Assembly: GCF_004340785.1 (NCBI RefSeq)
Contig: NZ_SLXS01000006.1
Coordinates: forward strand, 62,001-126,000
Length of the DNA stretch: 64,000 nt
Reading direction: 5' to 3'
Origin: Tumebacillus sp. BK434
Lineage (GTDB): Bacteria > Bacillota > Bacilli > Tumebacillales > Tumebacillaceae
Below the pieces are notes generated by a model. That model ran no database searches and was not told the DNA's origin. It saw nothing but the letters and a program-made list of their open reading frames with translations. This document shows positions 9,264 to 17,588 of the stretch, in pieces. The first letter of the stretch is position 1. The number at the start of each line of letters is the position of its first letter. Made by a program: the position numbers and the translations under genes.

Positions 9264-9989
9264 ATGAAAGCGGTCTTTTTCGATTTGGACGGAACGCTTG
9301 GCGCGCACGGCCTGGGCAGCGGAGCGTTTTTGCTGCAGGCGCAAGAAGAGTTGCGGTCGAAGTTTCCCGAGCTGTCGTTTGGCGAACCGAAAGACTTTTT
9401 GATGTCCTATCGCAGCCTCAACAACCATTCCTGGGGCGCATGGGTCAAAAAAGAGCTCGTGCTGCCGGTCGATGGCGTGAAAGTGCACATCTGGCGCGAA
9501 CAGTTGAAGAAGTTTGGCGTGCCGGCTGAGCTGGCAGACGGGCTGGCCGCAGAGCTGAAGGCGGCGATGCTGGCCGCCCATCCTGACGATTGGCGTCCGG
9601 CGCCGGGCGTGCACGAAGTGCTGCAGTGGGCGAAGGAACAAGGCGCGAAGCTGCTCGTCCTGTCCAACGGAGCGGCCGAGGTGCAGCTGCCGAAACTGGA
9701 AGCGCACGGGCTGCTCAGCTATTTTGATCATCTGGTATTCTCGCAGTCGATCGGCTATTCGAAGCCGGACCCGCTGTATTTTGAACATGCGCTGGAACTG
9801 GCCGGATGCAAAGCTGAAGAAGCTCTGATGATCGGGGACAGCTACACGCATGATATTGAACCGGCCGATTTCCTTGGCATGCGCCGCGTGTGGATCTTCG
9901 AAGACGCGCCGATTCTCGGGCTGCCCGATCGACATTCGGCGGCAGAACTTCGCGCGGTGCCCGGCTTGTTGGCATCCCTGTTGACATGA
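9264..9989 (+). CDS. HAD-superfamily phosphatase
   Basis: 241 residues. Motif I is FFDLDGTL with nucleophile D7 and acid/base D9, motif II LVLSNGA, motif III lysine in SKPDPLYF, motif IV IGDSYTHDI. The cap is the helical type between motifs I and II. It is close to YjjG/YsgA-like nucleotide or sugar-phosphate phosphatases; the substrate is unknown. The ATG at 9264 with GGAAGGAG upstream is preferred over the in-frame TTG 18 bases earlier. Confidence 0.88.
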   Translation: MKAVFFDLDGTLGAHGLGSGAFLLQAQEELRSKFPELSFGEPKDFLMSYRSLNNHSWGAWVKKELVLPVDGVKVHIWREQLKKFGVPAELADGLAAELKAAMLAAHPDDWRPAPGVHEVLQWAKEQGAKLLVLSNGAAEVQLPKLEAHGLLSYFDHLVFSQSIGYSKPDPLYFEHALELAGCKAEEALMIGDSYTHDIEPADFLGMRRVWIFEDAPILGLPDRHSAAELRAVPGLLASLLT

Positions 9990-10078
9990 ATGATCGGGAC
10001 TAGCAGATTCTCAAAATCTTGTATGAGAAGCAAAACATCACCAAGACTTGGCTATCTCAATTCTGCCTCTGTCAACAC

Positions 10079-11281
10079 CTAAGGCTGGCGGGTGCTGAAC
10101 AGCACAGATCCTTTACTGAGCCCGTACAGCCCGGACGCAACAATCAAAAGCGCACAGAGCAGAATGCCTGTGGACGGTGTCACCAGCTGGTAGAGCGGAG
10201 CGGCCAGCAGCAGCCCGACGGCAAGCCCTGCGCCTGCGAACAGCTGGCGGATCGAATACAGCTTGCCGACATGTTCAGGGGGAAAGCCGGTCTGGATGCG
10301 TCCGAGGATCAGCAGATCGCCGATCGGGCTGCCAAAAGCGGCGATCGCTGCCCCGAGCATCGCGATCTGCAGCGAGCCGATCCCCATGACGGCAAAACCT
10401 GCCCCCAAGATCAGCTGGCCGAGAAACATCGCCCGAAACCCGACCTTGGCAGCCAATCCGCCCGTCACGAGCAGCGAGAGCACGTTGCCGATCCCGTAGG
10501 CGGCGACGATCAGCCCGTAGTCACTGGCGCTGTCTGACAGCAGCGGTGCGCCGATCATGAAGGCGGCACCCCAGGCGACGTTGACGACCGCGAGGCTGCT
10601 CAGAGCGAGCAGCAGGAGCTTGTCCTGCAGGAGCAGGTGCCACGCCGTGCGGATGTCATGCCCGATCCGCTTGGGTGCAGCGCCCTTGGGCGGACGGCTG
10701 GGGAACTCCTTGCCGATCAGCAGCAGCACCGCGCCGGAGACGAGGTACGTCATCGCGTCGAGCAGGAAAAAGTCGGGCAGCGCCAGCCAGAGCAGCAGCA
10801 GCCCGGTCAGGCCGGGACCGAGGATGCGGGCGAAGCGGTGCGTGCTGTCGATCAGCGCATTGGCCGCATAGAGCACGCTCTGCTCCCGGCAGAGGACAGG
10901 CAGGCTGGCCTGCAACGCCGGTTGAAAAAGGGTGCCCAGCGCTGCGACCAGCACGTGCGCCAGCATAAGCGGCCAGAGCGTGCCGTCGCCGAACCAATAC
11001 CAGCTCAGTGGCAGCAGCCCGACCAGCAGCGCCCGCAGCAGATCGGAGACGATCATCGTCTTGCGGCGGTCGAAGCGGTCGGCATACGCTCCGCCAAACA
11101 GCCCGAGCAGGAGCGCCGTGACGGTGCCCGCCCCGGTGAGCAGACCGGCGCTGCTGCCCATCTGCTGCACCGCCAGCCAGGTGATGGCGATCAGATACAG
11201 CTGATCGCCAAACGCGGACAGAAACTGTGACAGCCAGAGCCACACCAAGTGCGGCGTGCGAAAAAAAGCAAGATAATTCAC
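10079..11281 (-). CDS. MFS transporter, DHA-type efflux pump
   Basis: 400 residues with about twelve hydrophobic spans. The conserved GGAYADRFDRRKTM loop between spans 2 and 3 is the MFS motif A of drug/proton antiporters (MFS_3/enterobactin-exporter-like group). The start is GTG at 11281 (VNYLAFFRTPHLVWLWLSQF), six bases after AGGGAGGG; the open frame continues upstream over the LysR gene but that part is antisense. It is divergent from the LysR gene, the usual layout of a pump under its own regulator. The substrate is unknown. Confidence 0.88.
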   Translation of the reverse strand: MNYLAFFRTPHLVWLWLSQFLSAFGDQLYLIAITWLAVQQMGSSAGLLTGAGTVTALLLGLFGGAYADRFDRRKTMIVSDLLRALLVGLLPLSWYWFGDGTLWPLMLAHVLVAALGTLFQPALQASLPVLCREQSVLYAANALIDSTHRFARILGPGLTGLLLLWLALPDFFLLDAMTYLVSGAVLLLIGKEFPSRPPKGAAPKRIGHDIRTAWHLLLQDKLLLLALSSLAVVNVAWGAAFMIGAPLLSDSASDYGLIVAAYGIGNVLSLLVTGGLAAKVGFRAMFLGQLILGAGFAVMGIGSLQIAMLGAAIAAFGSPIGDLLILGRIQTGFPPEHVGKLYSIRQLFAGAGLAVGLLLAAPLYQLVTPSTGILLCALLIVASGLYGLSKGSVLFSTRQP

Positions 11282-11321
11282 GAACAACCCTCCCTTTGCC
11301 AACATCGTACTAAGGGCAGGG

Positions 11322-11350
11322 TTATTTATCAATCCGATATCATCTATAAT
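11322..11350 (+). promoter_or_regulatory. Promoter candidate of the LysR gene
   Basis: TTATTT (11322-11327), 17-base spacer, consensus TATAAT (11345-11350) in the 102-base divergent gap. ATCAATCCGATATCATCTAT, overlapping this promoter, contains short AT-rich dyads of the kind LysR proteins bind, but no clear T-N11-A box can be fixed. Confidence 0.5.
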
Positions 11351-11383
11351 GAACATTAGGTTTTTCGATAAGGGGCGATCGCG

Positions 11384-12277
11384 ATGGACACCAATCAACT
11401 GCAGACGTTCGACCAGATCGTCCGGCTCGGCAGTTTCAGCAAAGCGGCGCGCGTGCTGGACATCGCGCAGCCGACGATCTCGGCCCGGCTGCGCCAACTG
11501 GAGCAGGAGGTGGGCGGGGCGCTGCTGTTGCGCGGCGGGAGCAGGCTGGAGTTGACGGAGCTGGGGCGCAGCTTTTTGCCTTATGCGCGGCAGGCGCTGG
11601 CCGTGCTGTCGAAAGGCGTGGAGACGGCACGCCTCGCCGAGCAGGGCAAGCGCGGGCAGGTGGTGATCGCCACGCTGCCGACGCTGGCGGCAGGATTTTT
11701 CGCATCGGCGCTGGCCCGGGTGCGGGAGGAGAATCCGCAGCTGGGAATTGCGGTGCATACAGGGCACAACCGGGAGGTCGTCGAGATGCTCTATGACGGG
11801 TTTATCAAAATCGGCTTTCTGATCTGGCCGTACCTGAACGCCGACCTGACGACGCGGCTGACGGTCGAAGAGCCGCTGCTGGTCGCCGTTCCGGCCGGTC
11901 ATCCGCTGGCGCTGCGGGGAAAGGTCACGCTGGAAGAGCTGAAAGAGGAAGCGAACCCGTTTTGGCAGATCGACTGGGGGCATGAGGTCAAAGGCTGGCA
12001 GGCGCTGTTGATCTGCGAACCGGGCACGGAGATCGAAGTGCCGCCGCAGACGGCGCTCGATCTCCTGTTGCGCGGGCAAGGGGCGGCGCTGTTGACGCGG
12101 GCGATGGCCGGCCGGGCCCTCGAACGCGGGGAACTGGTCGAACTGCAGGTCGAAGGGATGCCGCAGCTGAGTCGGAAAAGCGTGCTGGTGCAGCTCGGGC
12201 ACGATCCGCTGCCGCCGGCGGTGGAAGAGTTTATCCGGCTGTTTCGGGAAGAAGCAAAGTTGGGCTATAATAGTTGA
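11384..12277 (+). CDS. LysR-family transcriptional regulator
   Basis: 297 residues. The N-terminal winged helix-turn-helix (residues 1-60, GSFSKAARVLDIAQPTISAR) is followed by a periplasmic-binding-protein-like effector domain (about 90-290). Of CysB/CynR type, with no special motif that would name the ligand. Divergent from the MFS pump and probably its regulator as well as its own. ATG at 11384. The next gene, trmK, starts 33 bases downstream but belongs functionally to a different, conserved pair. Confidence 0.9.
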   Translation: MDTNQLQTFDQIVRLGSFSKAARVLDIAQPTISARLRQLEQEVGGALLLRGGSRLELTELGRSFLPYARQALAVLSKGVETARLAEQGKRGQVVIATLPTLAAGFFASALARVREENPQLGIAVHTGHNREVVEMLYDGFIKIGFLIWPYLNADLTTRLTVEEPLLVAVPAGHPLALRGKVTLEELKEEANPFWQIDWGHEVKGWQALLICEPGTEIEVPPQTALDLLLRGQGAALLTRAMAGRALERGELVELQVEGMPQLSRKSVLVQLGHDPLPPAVEEFIRLFREEAKLGYNS

Positions 12278-12310
12278 GACTGACTATCTTTACATAACAG
12301 GTGATCTCAT

Positions 12311-13009
12311 TTGATAAACATATCGGAACGTTTGGCGCGGATCGCGTCATTTGTGCCCGTCGGAGTGAAGACGGCAGACATCGGGAGTGACCATGCTTAC
12401 CTGCCGATCTATCTCGTCCAGCGCGGGCAATCGGTACAAGCGGTGGCAGGCGAATTGAATGAAGGGCCGTTTCTCGGGGCGGAGCGCAACGTGCGCGCGC
12501 ACGGGCTGACCGGCAAGATTGCGGTGCGACGCGGAAACGGGCTGGCCGTGCTGAGCCCGGGCGAAGTTGACGTGATCACCGTCTCCGGCATGGGCGGCGG
12601 GACGATCCGCGACATTTTGGCCGCCGGAGCGGAGAAGCTGGAAGGCGTCTCCCGGCTCGTGCTGTCGCCGCAGGGCGATGGCGACTCGCTGCGCCGCTGG
12701 CTGCTGGCGCATGGCTGGAAGATCGTCGACGAAGACATGCTGATCGAGGATGAGAAGATCTATGAGATCGTCGTCGCCGAGCGCGGCGAGATGACGCTCG
12801 ACGATCCGCTGCAACTGGAGTTTGGCCCGCTGCTGCTTGCACGCAAGCATCCATTACTGCTCGATCGCGTCGAATACGAACTGGGCAAGATCGCGCTGGC
12901 CTTAAAAGGCTTGGAGAAAGCCAAAGGGGACAGCGGACAGGCGCGCCGGGATGCGCTGCTGGAACGGAAAAGACAACTGGAGGAGGTAGGAAACGATGTC
13001 CGCTCATAA
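12311..13009 (+). CDS. trmK: tRNA (adenine-22-N1)-methyltransferase
   Basis: 232 residues, homologous to YqfN/TrmK, which methylates A22 in the D-loop region of tRNA. A Rossmann SAM-binding fold is visible: TADIGSDHAYLP (motif I), VAGELNEGP (motif II), and the family-specific VSGMGGGTIRDIL followed by LSPQGDGDSLRRWL. The C-terminal coiled-coil ends in RKRQLEEVGNDVRS. TTG start with AGGTGAT upstream. It overlaps the next gene by 14 bases, the same coupled pair (yqfN-yqfO) as in Bacillus. Confidence 0.95.
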   Translation: MINISERLARIASFVPVGVKTADIGSDHAYLPIYLVQRGQSVQAVAGELNEGPFLGAERNVRAHGLTGKIAVRRGNGLAVLSPGEVDVITVSGMGGGTIRDILAAGAEKLEGVSRLVLSPQGDGDSLRRWLLAHGWKIVDEDMLIEDEKIYEIVVAERGEMTLDDPLQLEFGPLLLARKHPLLLDRVEYELGKIALALKGLEKAKGDSGQARRDALLERKRQLEEVGNDVRS

Positions 13010-14129
13010 GACGACGGCGACGGTCAAGCAGATCGCCGCTGTAATGGAAGAGCTGGCGCCGCTGACGCTGGCCGAATCGTGGGACAAGGTCGGGCTGCAG
13101 GTCGGCGACCCGAAGCGCCCGGTGAAAAAAGTGATGCTGTCGCTGGACAGCAATGATGAAGGCGTGATCGACGAAGCGATCAAAAAAGGGGTCGACCTGA
13201 TCATTGCGCACCATGCGATGATCTTCAAGCCTGTCCAGACCCTGCGCACCGACACGCCGTACGGGCGCAAGCTGCAAAAGCTGCTCGCACACAACATCGG
13301 CGTCTATGTGGCGCACACCAACCTCGACATCGCTGAGGGCGGCATCAACGACATCCTGGCCGGACGCCTGCACTTGGAACATGTCGAAGTGCTGTCCCGC
13401 GTCCACAACACCCGCCTGAAAAAACTGGTCGTCTTCGTGCCGGAGACGCATCACGCAGCCGTCTTGAAAGCGCTGGGCGATGCGGGCGCAGGTTGGATCG
13501 GCAACTACAGCCACTGCACGTTCAACACGCCGGGCATCGGCACCTTCGTGCCGCAAAAGGGCACCTCGCCGTTTATCGGCGAGCAGGGCGTGCTGGAAAA
13601 AGTGGAGGAAGTGCGCGTGGAGACGATCGTCAGCGACCTCAATCAGGAGCGTGTGGTGCGGGCGATGCTGGAAGCGCATCCCTATGAAGAAGTCGCCTAC
13701 GATCTCTACCCTTTGGAGATCATGGGGCAGGAGCTCGGCGTCGGACGCGTCGGCGATCTCGTGCAGGAGATGACGCTTGAGCAGTTCGCGAACTTTGTGA
13801 AACAGCAGTTCGGCGTGGAGCATGCGCGGGTCGTCGGGCCGCATGACCGCCCCGTGCGCCGCGTGGCGGTGCTCGGCGGCTCCGGCGAGGAGTATTACCC
13901 GCAGGCGCTGCAAAAAGGCGCCGACGTGTTCGTGACCGGAGACATCCGCTACCACTATGCGCAAGATGCGCTGGCCGAAGGGTTGTGCATGGTCGATCCG
14001 GGGCATAATACGGAAAAGATCTGCATGCCGAGCGTGCAGGCCTACCTGGAAGCCAAGCTGCGCGAATACGGGTATGACGCGGAAGTTTTCGTGTCGGAAA
14101 CGAACACAGAACCGTTCACTTTTTTGTAA
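12996..14129 (+). CDS. Nif3-like dinuclear metal-centre protein (YqfO)
   Basis: 377 residues, the long form of the NIF3/DUF34 family: two Nif3 halves with metal-binding histidines (AHHAMIF and AHTNLD in the first, the ...GDIRYHYAQDA and VDPGHNTEK region in the second) flanking an inserted PII/CutA-like domain at about 130-230. Forms hexameric rings. It is often annotated as a GTP cyclohydrolase I type 2 homologue, a function that is not established. ATG inside the end of trmK. Confidence 0.92.
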   Translation: MSAHKTTATVKQIAAVMEELAPLTLAESWDKVGLQVGDPKRPVKKVMLSLDSNDEGVIDEAIKKGVDLIIAHHAMIFKPVQTLRTDTPYGRKLQKLLAHNIGVYVAHTNLDIAEGGINDILAGRLHLEHVEVLSRVHNTRLKKLVVFVPETHHAAVLKALGDAGAGWIGNYSHCTFNTPGIGTFVPQKGTSPFIGEQGVLEKVEEVRVETIVSDLNQERVVRAMLEAHPYEEVAYDLYPLEIMGQELGVGRVGDLVQEMTLEQFANFVKQQFGVEHARVVGPHDRPVRRVAVLGGSGEEYYPQALQKGADVFVTGDIRYHYAQDALAEGLCMVDPGHNTEKICMPSVQAYLEAKLREYGYDAEVFVSETNTEPFTFL

Positions 14130-14188
14130 GTTCACCGCGTCTTTTTTCTCAGACAAACCCATACAGTGGAGTATGGGGGTGAACGAGC

Positions 14189-14446
14189 ATGGCTCATCTG
14201 ATCATGAGCGCAATTGCACTCATTGCTGTTGTCCTGGCGTTTTCGTACGCCTATTATCTCCTACATTTGTTGCTGACGATCACAAAATGCCCCGACTGCG
14301 GACGGATCATGCAGAAGGTGATGTATACAGAGTTGTCGGAGGACGGAGAGCAGAAGCAGGTGCTGTATGAATGTCGGTTCTGCCAGTCCAAACGGATCAA
14401 AAAGAGCAGCATGCCGCGCGGACGAAAGTTTACACTGTACCCATGA
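14189..14446 (+). CDS. Small membrane protein with a zinc-ribbon tail
   Basis: 85 residues: one N-terminal transmembrane helix (about 4-30), then a cytoplasmic ribbon with CPDC and CRFC pairs 28 residues apart. Tail is basic (KRIKKSSMPRGRKF). ATG at 14189 with GGGGGTGA upstream. No family recognised; the two CxxC pairs suggest one structural zinc. It stands alone between nif3 and the rnpB promoter. Confidence 0.75.
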   Translation: MAHLIMSAIALIAVVLAFSYAYYLLHLLLTITKCPDCGRIMQKVMYTELSEDGEQKQVLYECRFCQSKRIKKSSMPRGRKFTLYP

Positions 14447-14463
14447 CACCTATGATTTGGTAC

Positions 14464-14492
14464 TTGAAACTTCGGGGAAAACCCTGTATACT
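14464..14492 (+). promoter_or_regulatory. rnpB promoter
   Basis: TTGAAA (14464-14469), 17-base spacer, TATACT (14487-14492). Predicted start near 14499, about 27 bases before the mature 5' end of the RNase P RNA. Confidence 0.8.
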
Positions 14493-14525
14493 TCTTCTTT
14501 GTCAGGAATGAATCTGCTGATCAAA

Positions 14526-14929
14526 CCGAAAAGTAAGCTGGGCAATCGCCGGTGCAAGGTCGAAAGGCCGCACGGGAGGAAAGTCCGAGCTTCACAGGGC
14601 AAGGGTGCCGGCTAACGGCCGGTGGGAGCGATCCTAAGGATAGTGCCACAGAAAGAAACCGCCAGCGGCCTCTTCGGAGGTGCGGGCAAGGATGCAACGG
14701 TGCGGTAAGAGCGCACCAGCAGCATGGAGACATGCTGGCTAGGTAAACCCCACCCGAAGCAAGACCGGATAGGAGTCCACATGCGTCGGCCCGGCGCGGA
14801 CTCGGGTAGGTTGCTTGAGCGTGCTGGCAACAGTACGCCTAGATAGATGATTGCCACTCCACAGTGCGAGGGTGACTCCCGTTTGCAGCACCAGGAGTAC
14901 AGAACTCGGCTTACAGGCTTACTTTTCGG
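14526..14929 (+). ncRNA. rnpB: RNase P RNA, A-type architecture
   Basis: Catalytic RNA of RNase P, which removes tRNA 5' leaders. The ends pair as helix P1 (CCGAAAAGTAAGC at 14526-14538 with GCTTACTTTTCGG at 14917-14929). Universally conserved blocks are present: GAGGAAAGTCCGAGC (P3/P4 region), CCACAGAAAGAAACCGCC, GGTAAACCCCACCCG, AGATAGATGATTGCC, and ACAGAACTCGGCTTAC. The central part (GGTGCGGTAAGAGCGCACC followed by a P13/P14-like pair of hairpins) matches the A-type of E. coli rather than the B-type of Bacillus subtilis. Confidence 0.95.
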
Positions 14930-14946
14930 AGTCATATATGAGAAAT

Positions 14947-14976
14947 AAAGAACCCGCGCAGGGTTCTTTTTTTATT
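14947..14976 (+). terminator. rnpB terminator
   Basis: AAAGAACCC (14947-14955) pairs with GGGTTCTTT (14961-14969), with further Ts. Confidence 0.9.
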
Positions 14977-15051
14977 TCTGAATTATACTTGCCAGTCAGT
15001 TTTTGTAGTAGAATGAGTACATAACGGGAAGAGATGGGGGAGCGGTGTCCG

Positions 15052-15696
15052 ATGTGGTTTTTGCGGTTTCGGGAGCCGGTGAATACGTGGACGCATTTGT
15101 TGACGTGTTTGGCGGCCGTTGCCGGCCTGGTGCTGTTGATCGTCTGGTCGCGGGAGAGCGCGGCAAAAGTGTCGGTGATGGTGATTTACGGGCTGAGTTT
15201 GATCGTGCTGTTTATGGCGAGCGCCGTCTATCATGCGGTGCGTTCCACGCCGGAGAAGATTTTGGCGTTGAAGAAGTTTGACCATATGGCGATCTATCTG
15301 TTGATCGCCGGCACCTACACGCCGGTGTTCGCCTTTGGGCTGGACGGCTCGTGGCGGATCACGATGCTGGCGGTGGTCTGGGCGCTGGCCTTGGCGGGGA
15401 TGGCGATGAAGCTGTTCTTCATCAACGCGCCGCGCTATCTGTCCACCTTGCTCTATGTCGGCCTCGGCTGGATCGCGGTGGTGCCGTTTGTGAAGCTGGT
15501 CGAGACGCTGCCGACGGGCGCGATCTGGCTGATGTTCGCAGGCGGTGTGGCGTACACGGTCGGCGCGGTGATCTATGCGACCAAGTGGTTCGACTGGTTC
15601 CCCGGCAAGTTCGGCTTCCACGAGATCTTCCATCTCTGGGTGTCGGCGGGCGCGACCCTGCATTTTTTGATGGTGGCGCGGTACATTGCGATCTAA
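15052..15696 (+). CDS. Hemolysin III/PAQR family membrane protein
   Basis: 214 residues with seven predicted transmembrane spans. The PAQR-type metal site is visible as ASAVYHAV near the end of span 2 and the C-terminal HEIFHLWVSAGATLHF, giving the conserved Ser/His/His set. Homologous to YplQ of Bacillus. The 'hemolysin' name is historical; a zinc-dependent hydrolase or receptor-like role is more likely. I choose the ATG at 15052, nine bases after GGGGGAG, over the ATG at 15034, which is almost touching its only possible Shine-Dalgarno. Confidence 0.9.
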   Translation: MWFLRFREPVNTWTHLLTCLAAVAGLVLLIVWSRESAAKVSVMVIYGLSLIVLFMASAVYHAVRSTPEKILALKKFDHMAIYLLIAGTYTPVFAFGLDGSWRITMLAVVWALALAGMAMKLFFINAPRYLSTLLYVGLGWIAVVPFVKLVETLPTGAIWLMFAGGVAYTVGAVIYATKWFDWFPGKFGFHEIFHLWVSAGATLHFLMVARYIAI

Positions 15697-15700
15697 AGAG

Positions 15701-15732
15701 AAGACCTGATCCGCTTAGGATCAGGTCTTTTG
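15701..15732. terminator. Bidirectional terminator between convergent genes
   Basis: AAGACCTGATCC (15701-15712) pairs perfectly with GGATCAGGTCTT (15718-15729), with T-rich tails on both strands. Serves the hemolysin III gene (+) and overlaps the end of the lipoprotein gene (-). Confidence 0.85.
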
Positions 15733-16464
15733 CTTGATCAGTTCGATCAGCGCTTGGTCGGTGAGCTGTTCGGCGAGCGAGCGCACCTGGTCTTGGCCGT
15801 AGCCTTTCGGGCGGCCTTCGAGCTTGAATTTGCCCGACCAGACGCCGGTGATCATGTAGCCTGGCTCCCGATCCATCGTTTCCAAAAAAAGCAGGTAGCG
15901 GCCGGGTCCGGCGAAGTCACGAGAAAGGTCGTGGTGAATCTGGAGCGTCTTGCCTTTGACAGCAGGGTTGCCTTTGAGCACTTCGCCCGCCCGATAGGCA
16001 CCGTCCGCGAAGTTTGCGATCACGATCAGGTCGGAGGCGGCGATGAGCTCTTCAAAATTCTTGATCGACACGCCGCGGTTGGCGAAAGGGTCGTCTCCGG
16101 ACGGCAGTGATAAAAAGGGCGTCCAGCAACCGGTCGCCCGCTTGCAGGACAGGCCGTTGATCGTGCGGGCCGTCTGCTGTTCGATGCGGTAAGTGACGCT
16201 GGTCACCTGATCGTGGCCAAAGGTGCGGAGCAGTTCGTCATGAATGTTTTTGATCAGTTGACCTTCCGCCTCATGCGACAGTTTGGCGGCGTCCTGGTCG
16301 AAGGAGAGTTCGAGATTTTTCTCTTGCAACAGCAGCGTCTGCAGTTCAACTTGATCAGGCAGATGCTTTTCCACCAGCGGGCGAATCGCCTCACCGGTGG
16401 CCTGTTCCGCACAGCCGGTCAGCAGCAGCGGCAATGCCAGCCAAAAGAGCCAGTTTTTATTCAA
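15721..16464 (-). CDS. Putative lipoprotein
   Basis: 247 residues. Signal peptide with lipobox LLTGC (Cys18 lipidated), so anchored to the outer face of the membrane. No enzyme motif recognised. A stretch SDLIVIANFADGAYRAGEVLKGN resembles the beta-rich 'secreted carboxypeptidase-like' lipoproteins of Bacilli, but I cannot name a family. Its start overlaps the end of the AdaA-like gene by 8 bases, so it is co-translated with a DNA-alkylation response regulator; that link is unexplained. Confidence 0.8.
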   Translation of the reverse strand: MNKNWLFWLALPLLLTGCAEQATGEAIRPLVEKHLPDQVELQTLLLQEKNLELSFDQDAAKLSHEAEGQLIKNIHDELLRTFGHDQVTSVTYRIEQQTARTINGLSCKRATGCWTPFLSLPSGDDPFANRGVSIKNFEELIAASDLIVIANFADGAYRAGEVLKGNPAVKGKTLQIHHDLSRDFAGPGRYLLFLETMDREPGYMITGVWSGKFKLEGRPKGYGQDQVRSLAEQLTDQALIELIKQKT

Positions 16465-16999
16465 TCCCGTTCCTCCTTCGATAATCGGTTGGAGTCAAGC
16501 CAGTCTCTTTATGAAAGACGTAGGAAAAATGGGAAAGGTTCTGGTAGCCGACTTCGAGCGCGATGTCGGAAAGCGGGCGTTCGGTCGCCGCCAGCAGTTC
16601 CCGCGCTTTGTCGAGGCGGATGGCGGTGAGCGCTGCGGCGGGTGTGCGGCCGGTGGCTTTTTTGAAGGTGCGTTGCAGGTGGTAAGGGGAGATGTGCAGG
16701 CGGTCGGCGATCGATTGCAGAGACAGCGGTGCAGCGTAGCGGGATTCGAGCAGGTGTTGGGCCGCCCGCACCAGTTCATTTTGCGGCGCGGCTTCTTCCG
16801 GGCGGCAGCGTTTGCAGGCGCGCAGGCCGTGCTGTCTGGCTTCGTCCGGCGTCTGGAAAATGCGGACGTTTTCCCGCTTGGGGGTGCGTGATTTGCAGGA
16901 AGGACGGCAGAAGATCCCGGTCGTCAACACTCCGTAGTAAAATTGTCCGTCGGCCGTCGCGTCGCACTCGACGATCATTTGCCACTGCTGGTCCTGCAT
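16457..16999 (-). CDS. adaA: AdaA-like methylphosphotriester-DNA methyltransferase/AraC activator
   Basis: 180 residues: N-terminal Ada zinc domain with C31, C35, C62 and C65, the same spacing as E. coli Ada C38-C42-C69-C72. The first Cys accepts the methyl group from DNA phosphotriesters. Then comes an AraC-type double helix-turn-helix (about 75-175, SLQSIADRLHISPYHLQRTFK and ALEVGYQNLSHFSYVFHKETG). No C-terminal O6-methylguanine methyltransferase, so it matches the separate AdaA of Bacillus subtilis. No adaB follows; the co-transcribed partner is a lipoprotein instead. Confidence 0.93.
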   Translation of the reverse strand: MQDQQWQMIVECDATADGQFYYGVLTTGIFCRPSCKSRTPKRENVRIFQTPDEARQHGLRACKRCRPEEAAPQNELVRAAQHLLESRYAAPLSLQSIADRLHISPYHLQRTFKKATGRTPAAALTAIRLDKARELLAATERPLSDIALEVGYQNLSHFSYVFHKETGLTPTDYRRRNGIE

Positions 17000-17093
17000 A
17001 TGGTTTCCCTCCCGAATGGTCTGGTTGGCACTATTGTATCCTGTTTTATGGTAGGATGAAACCAGCAGATGATACGATTGGAGGAACTGACAA

Positions 17094-17543
17094 ATGCCGC
17101 TGTTTTTTGCTTATGGCGTCAGCACCGACCCGGAGCGGATGCAAGAGGAGATGGGCGGGTACAAGTCCTATCAGACCGCGACCCTGCCCGGCCACGCCTG
17201 CACCTTCACCTACAACCCGGAGTATGACGGAGGGGCGACGACGCTGCTCCCAAGCCCGGGCGACGAAGCTCTGGGCGCAGTCTACGTAATTGAGGAAAGC
17301 CAACTCGCCTTGTTGGAAGAGGTCGACGATGAGTACGAATTGCACACCTTGCAAGTGCGGGCAGGCGGTGAACTCGTCGACGCGTATGTGCTCCTGCCGC
17401 GCGAAGAAGAAACGCTGACCCTGCCTTCGCCAAAATATCTGGAGCGGGTGCGCAAAGGCTTGTCGGTGCACCACCCGGCCGAGCAGGTCGAAGCGTATCT
17501 GCAGGCGGGCATCGACCGCGTCAACAACAGCGACCGCCATTAA
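17094..17543 (+). CDS. Gamma-glutamylcyclotransferase-like protein
   Basis: 149 residues. N-terminal FAYGVSTDPERM is the substrate-loop motif of the GGCT/AIG2 fold, followed by GAVYVIEESQLALLEEVDDEYE, which carries the acidic residues that supply the catalytic Glu. A small soluble enzyme of glutathione or gamma-glutamyl amine metabolism, substrate unknown. ATG at 17094 after GGAGG. Divergent from adaA. Confidence 0.85.
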   Translation: MPLFFAYGVSTDPERMQEEMGGYKSYQTATLPGHACTFTYNPEYDGGATTLLPSPGDEALGAVYVIEESQLALLEEVDDEYELHTLQVRAGGELVDAYVLLPREEETLTLPSPKYLERVRKGLSVHHPAEQVEAYLQAGIDRVNNSDRH

Positions 17544-17550
17544 ATGAGAG

Positions 17551-17585
17551 AAACCCTTGGCACCTGCAAGCGCCAAGGGTTTTGT
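17551..17585. terminator. Bidirectional terminator between GGCT-like gene and asnB
   Basis: AAACCCTTGGC (17551-17561) pairs with GCCAAGGGTTT (17572-17582), with T-rich ends on both strands. Confidence 0.85.
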
Positions 17586-17588
17586 TGT

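Noticed and set aside
11282-12202. N-terminal 307-codon extension of the MFS frame
   Set aside because: Runs antisense through the LysR gene; the GTG at 11281 has the Shine-Dalgarno and begins the membrane protein.
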